Positions 45,190 through 54,843 of a stretch of DNA of 64,000 nucleotides are shown here, piece after piece. The stretch's first letter is position 1; the number at the start of each line of letters is the position of its first letter. The DNA lies in assembly GCA_965601455.1 (NCBI GenBank), contig OZ271831.1:2604001-2668000 (forward strand), written 5' to 3'. Below the pieces are notes generated by a model. It worked only from the letters and a program-made list of their open reading frames with translations. It did no database searches and was not told the DNA's origin. The DNA is from JANQEU01 sp965601455. GTDB taxonomy: Bacteria; Bacteroidota; Bacteroidia; Cytophagales; Cyclobacteriaceae. Both the position numbers and the translations under genes were made by a program.

Positions 45190-48100
45190 ATGAAAAAGCC
45201 ACAGATGATAACAACCGATGGAAACACTGCTACTTCTAACATGGCCTATGCCTTCTCCGAAGTAGCTGCCATCTACCCCATCACCCCTTCTTCCGATATG
45301 GGTGAAAAAGCCGACGCCTGGGCAGCGACAGGAAAAAAGAACTTATTTGGTGAGAAAGTAGATGTCATTCAGATGCAGTCTGAAGCCGGTGCGGCTGGAG
45401 CAATCCACGGATCACTAACAGGAGGTGCCATGGCCACTACCTTCACCGCCGCACAGGGACTACTCCTCATGATCCCTAATATGTATAAAATTGCCGGGGA
45501 AATGCAACCGACTGTCTTCCACGTTTCGGCCAGGTCGCTAGCAGCCCAGTCACTGTCCATTTTTGGTGATCACTCAGATGTTATGTCAACCCGTTCTACG
45601 GGTTTTGCTTTATTATCATCAGGCAACGTCCAGGAAGCACAGGATATGGCCGCGATTGCGCACCTCTCTACCCTGAGAGCCAGGATTCCTTTCCTTCACT
45701 TTTTTGATGGCTTCCGCACTTCGCACTCTATGCAAAAAATTACTCCGCTGGAATATGACACCCTAAGGGAAATGCTGGATATGAAATATGTTGAAGCATT
45801 CCGAGCTGATGCCCTTAGACCGGATGCTCCTCTAGCTAAAGTGGGTGCACAGAATCCTGATGTATACTTCCAGGGTCGTGAAACGGTAAACAATTACTAT
45901 GCAGATTGTCCTGGTATTGTCCAGGGATATATGGATCTCCTATTCGAAAAAACAGGAAGGAAATACGAGCTATTCCAATACATTGGTGATCCGAAAGCTG
46001 AAAAGATCCTCATTTCAATGGGATCAAGTGTCGAGACTATAGAAGAAACGGTCAACTACCTGAATAAAAAGGGAGAAAAAGTTGGTGCGATTAAGGTAAG
46101 ACTCTATCGACCATTCAGTGTGGAAGCTTTTATGGATAAGATTCCAAAAACTGTCAAAAAAATAGCGGTTCTGGATCGCACAAAAGAACCAGGTGCTATT
46201 GGTGAACCTCTCTACCAGGACGTAGTAACGGCATTCAAAGGCAGGAACGATGTTGAGATCATCGGCGGTCGTTATGGCTTGAGTTCCAAAGAGTTTACTC
46301 CGAGCATGATCAAAGCAGTATTCGATCATCTGGATGGAAAAGCGTGGCACGGATTCACTGTTGGAATTACAGACGATGTTTCCAACCTTTCAATAGATGT
46401 CAAGGAAGAAATTGATGCCGAACAAAAAGGCATTATTAGATGTAAGTTCTGGGGTTATGGCTCAGATGGCACGGTGTCGGCTAACAAAAACTCCATAAAG
46501 ATAATTGGTAACACCACTGATCAGTATGTACAGGGTTACTTCCAGTACGACTCTAATAAATCCGGTGGTTGGACAGTCTCACACTTACGCTTTGGTAAGG
46601 AACCGATTCAGTCTGAGTATCTATTGAATAAGGCAGAATTTATTGCCCTTCACAGACCACAGTATATCGGTCGCTTCGACCTTTTAGAAGGCATAACTGA
46701 AGGCGGTACATTCCTTATCAATAGTAGCCAGAAACCTGAGAGGATCTTTAGCCTTTTCACCGAGGACATGCAAAAGACCATCCAGGAGAAAAAGATAAAA
46801 GTATACGCTATCGATGCAGCCAAAATTGCTAAGAGTGTTGGGCTTGGCGGTCGAATAAATAGCGTCATGCAGACAGCTTTCTTCAAGCTGTCGGGTGTAT
46901 TACCTGAAAAAGAAGCCATTGAGCTCATCAAAACCTATATCGAAAAACAGTTCAAATTCAAAGGTCAGGAGATCGTTGAAATGAACTGGAATGCAATCGA
47001 CGCCGCTGTTGATGCAGTCGTCGAAGTGCCCGTTCCTAAAACAGCTGAAAAGGCCGCCGGCATCCAGGATATGGTACCTCCTGGATCTGGCGACTTTGCA
47101 GAAAAAGTTATGGATCCTGTACTCAGGTTGCAGGGGGATCGCGTTCCTGTATCACAAATGTCTCTAAACGGAACCGTACCTACAGGTACCAAGAAACTGG
47201 AAAAACGGGGCCGTCCGGGAAACACTGCTAAGTGGGCAACTAAGTTTGATTTCGTACCGGAATTCAATGCTGATGAACCTTACTTCGAGTATCCAGGTTG
47301 CTGCTCTGGTTGCGGAGAAACACCGTACATCCTACTCACCACTCAGATGTTTGGAGATCGTATGATGATCGCCAACGCTACAGGATGTTCTTCCATCTAT
47401 GGAGGTACTTTCCCTTCTATCCCCTACACTACCGATAGCAAAGGACGTGGGCCTACCTGGGCCAACTCGCTCTTTGAAGACAACGCCGAGTATGGGTTTG
47501 GTATGCGGTTGGCCGTAGATGCGAACAGAAAGCAGCTGAAAACCAATATCGAAACCTATCTTTCTCACAATAAAGGTGGCAAACTCGCCAAGGCTCTGGA
47601 AAAAACACTCAAACTCTGGAACGAGAGAGAAAATGCAGCAAAAGACCACATGGATGAGACCAAAAAACTGATTGCTGCTGAACTGAAAACAGTGAAGGGT
47701 GAAGATAAACCCACCTTGGAAAAGATCGCCGAGTTGCAGGACTACCTAGTTGACAAATCCGTCTGGATCTTCGGTGGTGACGGATGGGCCTATGACATTG
47801 GTTTCAGCGGTGTTGACCACGTAATGGCCTCTGACAAAAATGTTAATCTGCTCGTGATGGATACAGAGGTGTACTCCAATACCGGTGGTCAATCGTCCAA
47901 GGCCACCCCTCGAGGAGCCGTTGCCAAATTTGCTGCCGACGGCAAGAAGATGGGGAAAAAGAACCTCGGTATGATGATGATGTCATACGGCAACGCTTAT
48001 GTCGCCTCGGTAAACATGGGCCAGGATCGAGAACAGGTAGCGAAGGCGATTGTTGAGGCCGAAAAGCATGACGGTCCCTCGCTAATCATTGCCTACTCCC

Positions 48101-48438
48101 CTTGTATCGCTCACGGTTACAACTTGCAACAGGCGAAAAAGCAATCTGAAAAAGCGGCAACAAGTGGTTATTGGCCGATCTACAGATTCAATCCGGCACT
48201 CAGAGAAAAGGGTGAGAATCCGTTCATCTGGGAAAGTCCGGAAATCGACAGCGATTTCGATAAATACGTTGAGGAAGAGATTCGGTATCGCTCATTGATG
48301 CGCGCGCAACCTGAAGAAGCTGAAAGGCTACTCAAGTTGGCTCGAGAAGACAACCAGAGAAGGTTTGAAGAATTGAAGCACATGGCTGGAGAATCCAAGC
48401 CAGAAGAGAAAAACGAAACAGAAGAAGTCCATGGCTGA
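45190..48438 (+). CDS. nifJ: Pyruvate:ferredoxin/flavodoxin oxidoreductase lacking the two-cluster domain
   Basis: A 1082-residue single-chain pyruvate oxidoreductase, which turns pyruvate and CoA into acetyl-CoA, CO2 and low-potential electrons. Domains I-IV are canonical (YPITPSSDMGEKADAW, RSLAAQSLSIFGDHSDVM). The TPP domain has GGDGWAYDIGFSGVDHVMAS and DTEVYSNTGGQSSKATP. The proximal [4Fe-4S] ligands are present: Cys705 and Cys708 (CSGC), Cys733 (ATGCSS) and Cys972 (SPCIAHG). In usual NifJ, after the KRG motif (here 672-674) comes a domain of about 100-130 residues with two ferredoxin-like clusters. Here only about 30 cysteine-free residues connect KRG to CCSGCGE. The frame is intact and overall length is about 100 residues below the usual. 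It overlaps the next gene by 8 bp and starts the operon with flavodoxin and Rnf. Confidence 0.93.
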   Translation: MKKPQMITTDGNTATSNMAYAFSEVAAIYPITPSSDMGEKADAWAATGKKNLFGEKVDVIQMQSEAGAAGAIHGSLTGGAMATTFTAAQGLLLMIPNMYKIAGEMQPTVFHVSARSLAAQSLSIFGDHSDVMSTRSTGFALLSSGNVQEAQDMAAIAHLSTLRARIPFLHFFDGFRTSHSMQKITPLEYDTLREMLDMKYVEAFRADALRPDAPLAKVGAQNPDVYFQGRETVNNYYADCPGIVQGYMDLLFEKTGRKYELFQYIGDPKAEKILISMGSSVETIEETVNYLNKKGEKVGAIKVRLYRPFSVEAFMDKIPKTVKKIAVLDRTKEPGAIGEPLYQDVVTAFKGRNDVEIIGGRYGLSSKEFTPSMIKAVFDHLDGKAWHGFTVGITDDVSNLSIDVKEEIDAEQKGIIRCKFWGYGSDGTVSANKNSIKIIGNTTDQYVQGYFQYDSNKSGGWTVSHLRFGKEPIQSEYLLNKAEFIALHRPQYIGRFDLLEGITEGGTFLINSSQKPERIFSLFTEDMQKTIQEKKIKVYAIDAAKIAKSVGLGGRINSVMQTAFFKLSGVLPEKEAIELIKTYIEKQFKFKGQEIVEMNWNAIDAAVDAVVEVPVPKTAEKAAGIQDMVPPGSGDFAEKVMDPVLRLQGDRVPVSQMSLNGTVPTGTKKLEKRGRPGNTAKWATKFDFVPEFNADEPYFEYPGCCSGCGETPYILLTTQMFGDRMMIANATGCSSIYGGTFPSIPYTTDSKGRGPTWANSLFEDNAEYGFGMRLAVDANRKQLKTNIETYLSHNKGGKLAKALEKTLKLWNERENAAKDHMDETKKLIAAELKTVKGEDKPTLEKIAELQDYLVDKSVWIFGGDGWAYDIGFSGVDHVMASDKNVNLLVMDTEVYSNTGGQSSKATPRGAVAKFAADGKKMGKKNLGMMMMSYGNAYVASVNMGQDREQVAKAIVEAEKHDGPSLIIAYSPCIAHGYNLQQAKKQSEKAATSGYWPIYRFNPALREKGENPFIWESPEIDSDFDKYVEEEIRYRSLMRAQPEEAERLLKLAREDNQRRFEELKHMAGESKPEEKNETEEVHG

Positions 48439-49462
48439 TCTAAGTACATTATACCTGGGTATTCCATTAAAAAACCCTTTAGTAGTCGGATCCAGTAACC
48501 TGGTAACCGATATCAGTAACCTGATCAAACTGGAAGAAGCAGGTGCCGCAGCCGTGGTGTACAAGTCGCTTTTTGAGGAGCAAATTCAATTAGAGTCGTA
48601 CACCATGGAAGACGAAGCAGGCCTTTACGAAGACTGGGATGCGGAACACGCCTCAATTTTCCCAAAACTCGGCCATGGAGGACCGCAGGAACATCTGCTG
48701 AAACTGAAAAGGATCAAAGAACAACTAACCATTCCGGTGATTGGCAGTTTGAACTGCGTTTATGAGGAAACCTGGGAGGAATATGCCATCAAGATGGCTG
48801 AGACAGGAATCGATGCATTGGAGTTGAATTTCTACACCACTATACTCGATCCAAAAAAGCAGGGCACCACCATTGTTGGTGATCAGGTTAATTTGGTAAA
48901 ACGCGTTAAAGAGGCAGTGAAAATTCCTATCGCAATCAAACTTAGCCCCTATTACACCAACATGCTGGGCGTAGTTAGTCGAATGGATGAAGCCGGTGCC
49001 GATGGGTTTGTGATGTTCAATCGGTTGTTTCAGCCAGACATTGATATCGATAAGGAAGAACACCATTTTCCTTATAACTTCAGCAGTAGCATCGATAATC
49101 GACTTGCCCTACGTTATGCCGGGCTCTTACACGACAATATCAAGGGTACCATCATCAGTAATACTGGTGTATTAACCGGAGAGGATGCAATTAAGATGAT
49201 TTTAGCTGGAGCTGATGCCGTACAAATCGTCAGCGCCATCTACAAAAAAGGGATCACGCAAGTGTCACACATCCTTGAAGAAATTACTGAATGGATGGAT
49301 AAAAAAGGCTATAAGCGAATTGATGACTTTAGAGGCAAGCTTTCAAAGGTAAACATGAGTGATCCTTTTGCATACAAGCGCGCCCAGTACATAGATATTT
49401 TAATGAAATCAGAATTATTTGCACAATACCACCCCAAGGAAGGGGATGACTTTTTAACCTAA
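48431..49462 (+). CDS. Dihydroorotate dehydrogenase-like FMN protein
   Basis: A 343-residue FMN-binding TIM barrel of the DHOD-like group: LSTLYLGIPLKNPLVVGSSN, ALELNFYTTILDPK, IPIAIKLSPYYTNM, SNTGVLTGEDAIKMILAGAD and VQIVSAIYKKG. It differs from true PyrD by a longer C-terminal tail and by lacking the usual catalytic Ser/Cys loop (FYTTI replaces the typical N-S-P/NVSSPN type), so pyrimidine synthesis is doubtful. Such proteins accompany nifJ in several phyla. It overlaps nifJ by 8 bp, implying tight coupling, and may pass electrons within this operon; that role is inference. Confidence 0.85.
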   Translation: MADLSTLYLGIPLKNPLVVGSSNLVTDISNLIKLEEAGAAAVVYKSLFEEQIQLESYTMEDEAGLYEDWDAEHASIFPKLGHGGPQEHLLKLKRIKEQLTIPVIGSLNCVYEETWEEYAIKMAETGIDALELNFYTTILDPKKQGTTIVGDQVNLVKRVKEAVKIPIAIKLSPYYTNMLGVVSRMDEAGADGFVMFNRLFQPDIDIDKEEHHFPYNFSSSIDNRLALRYAGLLHDNIKGTIISNTGVLTGEDAIKMILAGADAVQIVSAIYKKGITQVSHILEEITEWMDKKGYKRIDDFRGKLSKVNMSDPFAYKRAQYIDILMKSELFAQYHPKEGDDFLT

Positions 49463-49470
49463 ATCAAATT

Positions 49471-49986
49471 ATGGCAAAAATTGGAATATTCTACGGATCA
49501 ACAGATGGAAACACCGAAAGGGTCTGTGGTCAAATACAAGATGCGTTCGGCGGTGATGATGTTGTCGCCCTGCACAATGTGAACTCTGCATCAGGAGACG
49601 ACATGGCAGAATACGATTACCTCATCCTGGCCTGCCCTACCTGGGAAATCGGCGAATTGCAGGAAGACTGGGATTCATTCATTGACGAAATAGAAGATGT
49701 AGGCTACGACGGAAAAACTGTAACCTACCTAGGATTAGGTGACGCTGATGGATATCCCGATACATTCATCGATGCTCCTGGAATCATTCACGAACGAATT
49801 GCCGACTCTGGCGCAAAGTTCGTAGGTGCTTGGCCTACCGATGGTTATGAATTTGAAGAATCCAAAGGAGTTGTTGATGGAAAATTCCTGGGTCTGGTCA
49901 TTGATGAAGACAACCAATCAGACCTTACCGATGAACGCATCAATAAATGGGTTGATCAATTAAAATCCGAAGGATTCGGAGCATAA
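49471..49986 (+). CDS. fldA: Long-chain flavodoxin
   Basis: A 171-residue flavodoxin. The FMN phosphate loop is GSTDGNTE, the isoalloxazine-stacking stretch is CPTWEIGELQEDW, and the long-chain insert includes GLGDADGYPDTFIDAPG and GAWPTDGYEFEES. Length and insert place it with FldA/NifF. Its neighbours suggest it takes electrons from the pyruvate oxidoreductase, in place of ferredoxin, and hands them to Rnf. It starts 8 bp after the DHOD-like gene, and the RseC gene follows by 1 bp. fldA is used here for the family, not a proven orthologue. Confidence 0.94.
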   Translation: MAKIGIFYGSTDGNTERVCGQIQDAFGGDDVVALHNVNSASGDDMAEYDYLILACPTWEIGELQEDWDSFIDEIEDVGYDGKTVTYLGLGDADGYPDTFIDAPGIIHERIADSGAKFVGAWPTDGYEFEESKGVVDGKFLGLVIDEDNQSDLTDERINKWVDQLKSEGFGA

Positions 49987-49987
49987 T

Positions 49988-50410
49988 ATGGAAAAAGGTT
50001 CATCTATATCGCACCAAGGAATGGTCACAAATCTCATTGAGGATCGAGCAGTGATTCATATCCTTTCTGAAGAAGCCTGTCATACCTGTCACATGAAAGG
50101 ATTCTGCGGTGTGGATGATGCTGAGCAGGGACGTTTTGAAGTCCCTGCAGATGACCTGGAAATCGGCGATGCAGTTAGCCTGGAGGTAATTCCTTCCACT
50201 GGCTTGAAAGCCGTTTTCTGGGCTTATATTATGCCTTTTCTTCTGATGGTTGGGGCCGTTGCAATTGGATTGTACCTCCATCTATCCGAAGAGTTATCCG
50301 GCATGATCGCCATAGGGGTACTACCGATCTACTACTTTACCCTTTACCTTTTCAATAAGCAACTAAAAACTGAGATCAGACTGAAGGTTCACAAACTTAC
50401 CCCAGCATGA
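49988..50410 (+). CDS. rseC: SoxR-reducing-system protein RseC
   Basis: A 140-residue protein with an N-terminal soluble domain containing the CxxC-type cluster site CHTCHMKGFCG (Cys31, Cys34 and Cys40 region) and two transmembrane helices (about 75-97 and 100-120). RseC is the usual companion of rnf operons and is needed for Rnf-linked electron delivery in E. coli. It starts 1 bp after fldA and overlaps rnfB by 4 bp. Confidence 0.9.
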   Translation: MEKGSSISHQGMVTNLIEDRAVIHILSEEACHTCHMKGFCGVDDAEQGRFEVPADDLEIGDAVSLEVIPSTGLKAVFWAYIMPFLLMVGAVAIGLYLHLSEELSGMIAIGVLPIYYFTLYLFNKQLKTEIRLKVHKLTPA

Positions 50411-51354
50411 ACGACATCGTACTTTATACGCTCATCATTCTGGTCTCGCTCGGAGCCCTGGCGGCGATCATCCTATTCTTTGTCTCACAAAAGTTTAAGG
50501 TAAAAGAAGATCCTCGAATGGAACCAGTCATGGATGCACTTCCCAGCACAAACTGCGGTGGATGTGGATATCCGGGCTGCGGTGCATTTGCTGATGCCCT
50601 ATTGGCGACAGATGACCTCAGCGAACTACATTGTCCTGTTGGTGGAAATGAGGTAATGAAAGAAGTAGCCGAAATCCTGGGCAAAGAAGTTGAAGAACGA
50701 GACCCTTACGTTGCAGTTGTTCGTTGCTCCGGATCATTTCAGCACAGAAAACACACCAATGTATACGATGGCTCGGCAAATTGTACAATAGCATCAACTC
50801 TTTACAGTGGGGATCACGGGTGTGCGTATGGATGTGTTGGCTTAGGAGAATGTGTTGAAGCCTGTGACTTTGACGCTATGTATATGGACGAAACAACAGG
50901 CTTACCCGTCATTATTGAGGACAAGTGCACAGCCTGTAATGCCTGTGTAACCACCTGCCCCAAAGACATTATCCAGTTGTGGCCACTGGGAAGAAAACAC
51001 CAACGCATTTTCGTGGCCTGTATGAACGAGGAGAAAGGTGGTGTAGCGAAAGCTGAATGTAGCGTTGCCTGTACGGGATGCGCCAAGTGTGAGGCAGAAT
51101 GTAAGAAAGACGCTATCACAATTGAAAATAACCTCGCAGTCATCGATCATGAGAAATGCAATCTCTGCCGAAAGTGTGTGGTTGCCTGTGAACAGGAAGT
51201 AATTGCTCATGAAAACGTACCGGCTGAAAGCCTGGTCAAGTTGGCAGAAGTTCGACAGAAACGACTAGAAAAAGAAAAAGAGCAACGTATAGCAGAACGA
51301 AAAGCACAGAAAGAAGCAATGGCGAATTCAAAATCCGACAGTGATGCTATTTGA
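50407..51354 (+). CDS. rnfB: Electron transport complex subunit RnfB
   Basis: A 315-residue iron-sulfur subunit. The N-terminal membrane anchor (4-26) is followed by the cluster motif TNCGGCGYPGCGAFADALL with later HCPVGG. Ferredoxin-like domains follow, with CTACNACVTTCPKDI, CTGCAKCEAECKKDAI and CNLCRKCVVACEQEV, and a charged C-terminal helix. RnfB is the entry point for electrons into Rnf. It has the length typical of Bacteroidota RnfB. It overlaps rseC by 4 bp and rnfC by 14 bp. Confidence 0.97.
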   Translation: MNDIVLYTLIILVSLGALAAIILFFVSQKFKVKEDPRMEPVMDALPSTNCGGCGYPGCGAFADALLATDDLSELHCPVGGNEVMKEVAEILGKEVEERDPYVAVVRCSGSFQHRKHTNVYDGSANCTIASTLYSGDHGCAYGCVGLGECVEACDFDAMYMDETTGLPVIIEDKCTACNACVTTCPKDIIQLWPLGRKHQRIFVACMNEEKGGVAKAECSVACTGCAKCEAECKKDAITIENNLAVIDHEKCNLCRKCVVACEQEVIAHENVPAESLVKLAEVRQKRLEKEKEQRIAERKAQKEAMANSKSDSDAI

Positions 51355-52684
51355 GCTTAGTAACAAATTAAAATCTTTCCATCAAGGTGGTGTTCACCCT
51401 GATGAGAACAAGTTGTCTGCTGGTGCCGCTATTGAGGAGTTGCCTTTGCCAAAAAGCGTAACGATTCCACTATATCAGCATATTGGTGCCCCTCCCAAAA
51501 TTGTTGTTGAGCGGGGTGAAATGGTCAAGGTAGGTCAGGTGCTTGCGGTGCACGAGGGTTTTGTTTCAGCCAATATTCACAGTTCCGTCTCAGGAAAAGT
51601 TGGTAAGATAGATCCGGTTATGGATAGTAGCGGTTTCAAGCATACGGCCATTAACATACGTGTCAAAGGTGACGAATGGATGGACAACATCGACCGTTCA
51701 GACCGATTGATTGAAGACATCCCCTGGAGTCCTGAACAGATAGTGGAACGTGTGATGAATGCCGGAGTGGTAGGGCAAGGCGGTGCTGCCTTCCCCAGTC
51801 ATGTGAAGTTATCCGTACCTGAAGGTAAACACGTTGATACCCTCATTATTAACGGTGTAGAATGTGAACCCTATCTCACAGCCGATCATAGGATCATGTT
51901 GGAAAAACCCGATGAGATCGTAGTGGGCACACGCATCCTGATGAAGGCCCTGGGCGTCAGTAAAGCAATAATTGGTATAGAGAACAACAAGAAAGACGCT
52001 ATTGAGCGTATGCAGGCTGCAGTAGCTGAGCATCCATACATTACCGTCGAATCACTGAAGGTTCAATACCCTCAGGGAGGTGAAAAACAGCTAATCGATG
52101 CATTGCTTGGACGTGAAGTGCCTTCAGGAGGTTTACCGGCTGATGTAGGTTGTATTGTACATAATGTAGGGACTACTTACTCCATTTACCAGGCGGTTCA
52201 AAAAAATCAACCACTCATTCAGCGCGTAGTAACCATCACTGGAAAGGCCCTTGAGAAGCCTTCAAATTTTATGGTACGTATTGGTACCCCGGTTGTGGAT
52301 CTTATTGCTGCCGCTGGTGGCGTACCCACGGGAACAGGAAAAGTTATCAGTGGAGGTCCAATGATGGGTAAAGCACTGAACGATCTAAATGTACCAATTG
52401 CAAAGGCAACCTCAGGCATCCTTCTCATTCCGGATGAAGAATCGAAGCGGGCAGAAGAGTATAACTGCCTTCATTGTGGAAAATGTATTGAAGTCTGCCC
52501 AATGGGTCTCGAGCCTTACCACCTAATGTTGGTGGCCAAAGGGAAAAACACTGATAAGATGAAGGAAGACAATGTCCTTGACTGTATCGAATGCGGATCT
52601 TGTCATTTCGTATGTCCTTCGAATAGACCCATTTTGGACTACATCCGATTGGGTAAAACTAAAATCAAAAAAGCCAAAGTATGA
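51341..52684 (+). CDS. rnfC: Electron transport complex subunit RnfC
   Basis: A 447-residue subunit. The N-terminal barrel part (IPLYQHIGAPPKIVVERGE) is followed by the FMN/NADH-binding domain with VGQGGAAFPSHVKL and NGVECEPYLTADHR. Two C-terminal [4Fe-4S] motifs are CLHCGKCIEVCPMGLEP and CIECGSCHFVCPSNRP. RnfC carries the NAD+/NADH site on the cytoplasmic side. It overlaps rnfB by 14 bp and rnfD by 4 bp. Confidence 0.97.
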   Translation: MMLFELSNKLKSFHQGGVHPDENKLSAGAAIEELPLPKSVTIPLYQHIGAPPKIVVERGEMVKVGQVLAVHEGFVSANIHSSVSGKVGKIDPVMDSSGFKHTAINIRVKGDEWMDNIDRSDRLIEDIPWSPEQIVERVMNAGVVGQGGAAFPSHVKLSVPEGKHVDTLIINGVECEPYLTADHRIMLEKPDEIVVGTRILMKALGVSKAIIGIENNKKDAIERMQAAVAEHPYITVESLKVQYPQGGEKQLIDALLGREVPSGGLPADVGCIVHNVGTTYSIYQAVQKNQPLIQRVVTITGKALEKPSNFMVRIGTPVVDLIAAAGGVPTGTGKVISGGPMMGKALNDLNVPIAKATSGILLIPDEESKRAEEYNCLHCGKCIEVCPMGLEPYHLMLVAKGKNTDKMKEDNVLDCIECGSCHFVCPSNRPILDYIRLGKTKIKKAKV

Positions 52685-53679
52685 GTACAAGCGATTTACT
52701 GACCGTATCCCCTTCCCCACACGTTCATGAATCGTTGACCACTCCGCAAATTATGCGCGGTGTGATCATAGCCATGCTTCCAGCAGTAGGTTTTTCCATT
52801 TACACTTTCGGAATAGATGCTTTGATGGTGACTCTAATGGCCATCATTAGCTGCATGCTTTTCGAGAATCTGATAGACCGATATTTACTTAAAAGAGGTA
52901 CTACCCTGCTTGATGGGTCGGCAATCATTACAGGAATGCTTTTAGCATTTAACATACCCACCAACCTTCCATGGTATGTCATTTTTGCTGGAAGTGCCGT
53001 GGCAATTGGTATTGGGAAAATGAGTTTCGGTGGGCTTGGTAATAATCCATTTAATCCGGCCCTGGTTGGTAGGGTTTTCTTATTGATTTCGTTCCCAGTT
53101 CAAATGACAAGTTGGCCGGTTCCAAGAATTTCGGACTTAGATGCCACCACCGGAGCGACAGCCTTAGGAATCCTGAAGGATGGACTAAGAATGGGCGATA
53201 GTGTGTCCTATCTAATGGGTCAGATGCCCACCTACGGAGATTTGTTCTTTGGCTTCCATGGAGGTTCGGCAGGAGAAATGAGTGCTTTTGCTATGGTAAT
53301 AGGACTCGCCTATATGTTATATAGGAAGATTATCACCTGGCATATTCCAATATCGATGATTGCTTCTGTGGCTGTTTTCTCCGGAATCTTTTGGTTGATT
53401 AATCCGGAATCCTATGCTAACCCGTTGTTCCATGTCCTCACCGGTGGGGTAATGCTTGGAGCAGTATTTATGGCTACAGATTATGTGACTTCACCTTTCA
53501 CTCACAAGGGAATGCTGATCTTCGGTGTGGGTTGCGGACTCATCACCGTTCTAATCCGACTTTTCGGAGCCTATCCTGAAGGTGTATCGTTCGCAATTCT
53601 CATCATGAACGCTTTTGTACCACTGATCAATCGATATACCCGACCTCAGAAGTTTGGAGCTAAAACCATAGAGCCATGA
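52681..53679 (+). CDS. rnfD: Electron transport complex subunit RnfD
   Basis: A 332-residue membrane subunit with about 9-10 helices. The covalent-FMN site is the TTGATALG motif with Thr160, and a second hallmark is FGGLGNNPFNPALVGR. RnfD forms part of the ion-translocating membrane core. It overlaps rnfC and rnfG by 4 bp each. Confidence 0.97.
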   Translation: MSTSDLLTVSPSPHVHESLTTPQIMRGVIIAMLPAVGFSIYTFGIDALMVTLMAIISCMLFENLIDRYLLKRGTTLLDGSAIITGMLLAFNIPTNLPWYVIFAGSAVAIGIGKMSFGGLGNNPFNPALVGRVFLLISFPVQMTSWPVPRISDLDATTGATALGILKDGLRMGDSVSYLMGQMPTYGDLFFGFHGGSAGEMSAFAMVIGLAYMLYRKIITWHIPISMIASVAVFSGIFWLINPESYANPLFHVLTGGVMLGAVFMATDYVTSPFTHKGMLIFGVGCGLITVLIRLFGAYPEGVSFAILIMNAFVPLINRYTRPQKFGAKTIEP

Positions 53680-54248
53680 GTAAAAAACCCTCTTCATTTC
53701 TCAATATGGTGGTTACTTTGGTGGTTGTTACGGGTGTATCAGCCTTTTCGCTGGGTTTCGTATTCCAATTAACTGAGGAACCTATAGCTGCTGCACGCCT
53801 CGCTAAACAGCTGAGAGCCATTGATGCGGTAACTGGAGACTTTGATAATGAACCGGTTACCGACGCCTATGAACTAATAAGTTCCACAGACAAAACATTG
53901 AAAATCTTCCCGGCCAAACAAGATGGCAATATCAGTACACTTGCCATCCAAACATACTCGGAAAACGGGTATAGTGGCAGAGTGGAAATTATGGTGGGGA
54001 TCGATCCCGAAGGCGTCATACAGAACATCGAAGTTCTCGCACATAAAGAAACACCAGGTCTTGGAACCAAGATTGCAGACCTCAAATTCAAAAATCAATT
54101 TGTTGGTAAAACACTTGGAAGTTATGATCTAAGGGTAACGAAGGATGGTGGCCAGGTGGATGCCATAAGCGGCGCAACCATCTCATCTCGTGCTTTTTCC
54201 GAAGCGGTATTGGAAGCACTGGAAACCTATAACAACCAGCAGCCATGA
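53676..54248 (+). CDS. rnfG: Electron transport complex subunit RnfG
   Basis: A 190-residue protein with one N-terminal transmembrane helix (10-32) and a periplasmic FMN-binding domain. The flavinylation motif is DAISGATISSRA with Thr168, and HKETPGLGTKIAD is the other family signature. It overlaps both neighbours by 4 bp. RnfG relays electrons on the outer face. Covalent attachment would require a flavin transferase (ApbE), which is not in this window. Confidence 0.96.
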   Translation: MSKKPSSFLNMVVTLVVVTGVSAFSLGFVFQLTEEPIAAARLAKQLRAIDAVTGDFDNEPVTDAYELISSTDKTLKIFPAKQDGNISTLAIQTYSENGYSGRVEIMVGIDPEGVIQNIEVLAHKETPGLGTKIADLKFKNQFVGKTLGSYDLRVTKDGGQVDAISGATISSRAFSEAVLEALETYNNQQP

Positions 54249-54841
54249 AGAAAGAACTGACGCTCAAGGAAAACTTTGTAAAAGGCCTCATAAAGGAGAA
54301 TCCAGTGTTTGTGCTTTTACTAGGATTGTGCCCGGTGCTTGGTGTAACCACCTCCGCGATTAATGGGATTGGAATGGGGTTAGCTACCCTATTTGTTTTA
54401 ATCATGTCTAATACAGTGATTGCACTAATTCGAAACTTTATTCCGGACAAAGTACGTATCCCTTCCTTTATTGTGATAATCGCCTCATTTGTGACCGTTG
54501 TGGATCTGGTAATGGCTGGTTATACACCCGGTTTACATGAACAACTGGGTCTTTTTATTCCTTTAATTGTTGTAAACTGCATGGTTCTGGGAAGAGCAGA
54601 AGCGTTCGCATCAAAACATACCATTCTCTCATCTACAATCGATGGACTCGGAATGGGTGTAGGATTCACTTTCGCCCTAGGTCTTCTGGGAGGAATTCGT
54701 GAGATCCTGGGTAATTACTCCTTGTTTGGATTCAAGTTCGTTGAAGCAGATGGTATGATCCTTTTCATTCTCGCACCGGGAGCATTCATCGTTTTAGGAT
54801 TCATAATTGGTTTTTTTGAATGGAGAAAAAGTAACGCCTGA
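54245..54841 (+). CDS. rnfE: Electron transport complex subunit RnfE
   Basis: A 198-residue membrane subunit with six helices. The half-site motifs LGLCPVLGVTTSA and VNCMVLGRAEAFA contain the two cysteines that, with those of RnfA, hold a membrane [2Fe-2S] cluster. It starts within the end of rnfG and is followed by rnfA after 2 bp. Confidence 0.96.
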   Translation: MKKELTLKENFVKGLIKENPVFVLLLGLCPVLGVTTSAINGIGMGLATLFVLIMSNTVIALIRNFIPDKVRIPSFIVIIASFVTVVDLVMAGYTPGLHEQLGLFIPLIVVNCMVLGRAEAFASKHTILSSTIDGLGMGVGFTFALGLLGGIREILGNYSLFGFKFVEADGMILFILAPGAFIVLGFIIGFFEWRKSNA

Positions 54842-54843
54842 TC

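Noticed and set aside
45190..48438. Frameshift or pseudogene as the cause of the short nifJ
   Set aside because: The frame is open throughout, flanking motifs on both sides of the missing domain are intact, and the gene heads an intact operon.
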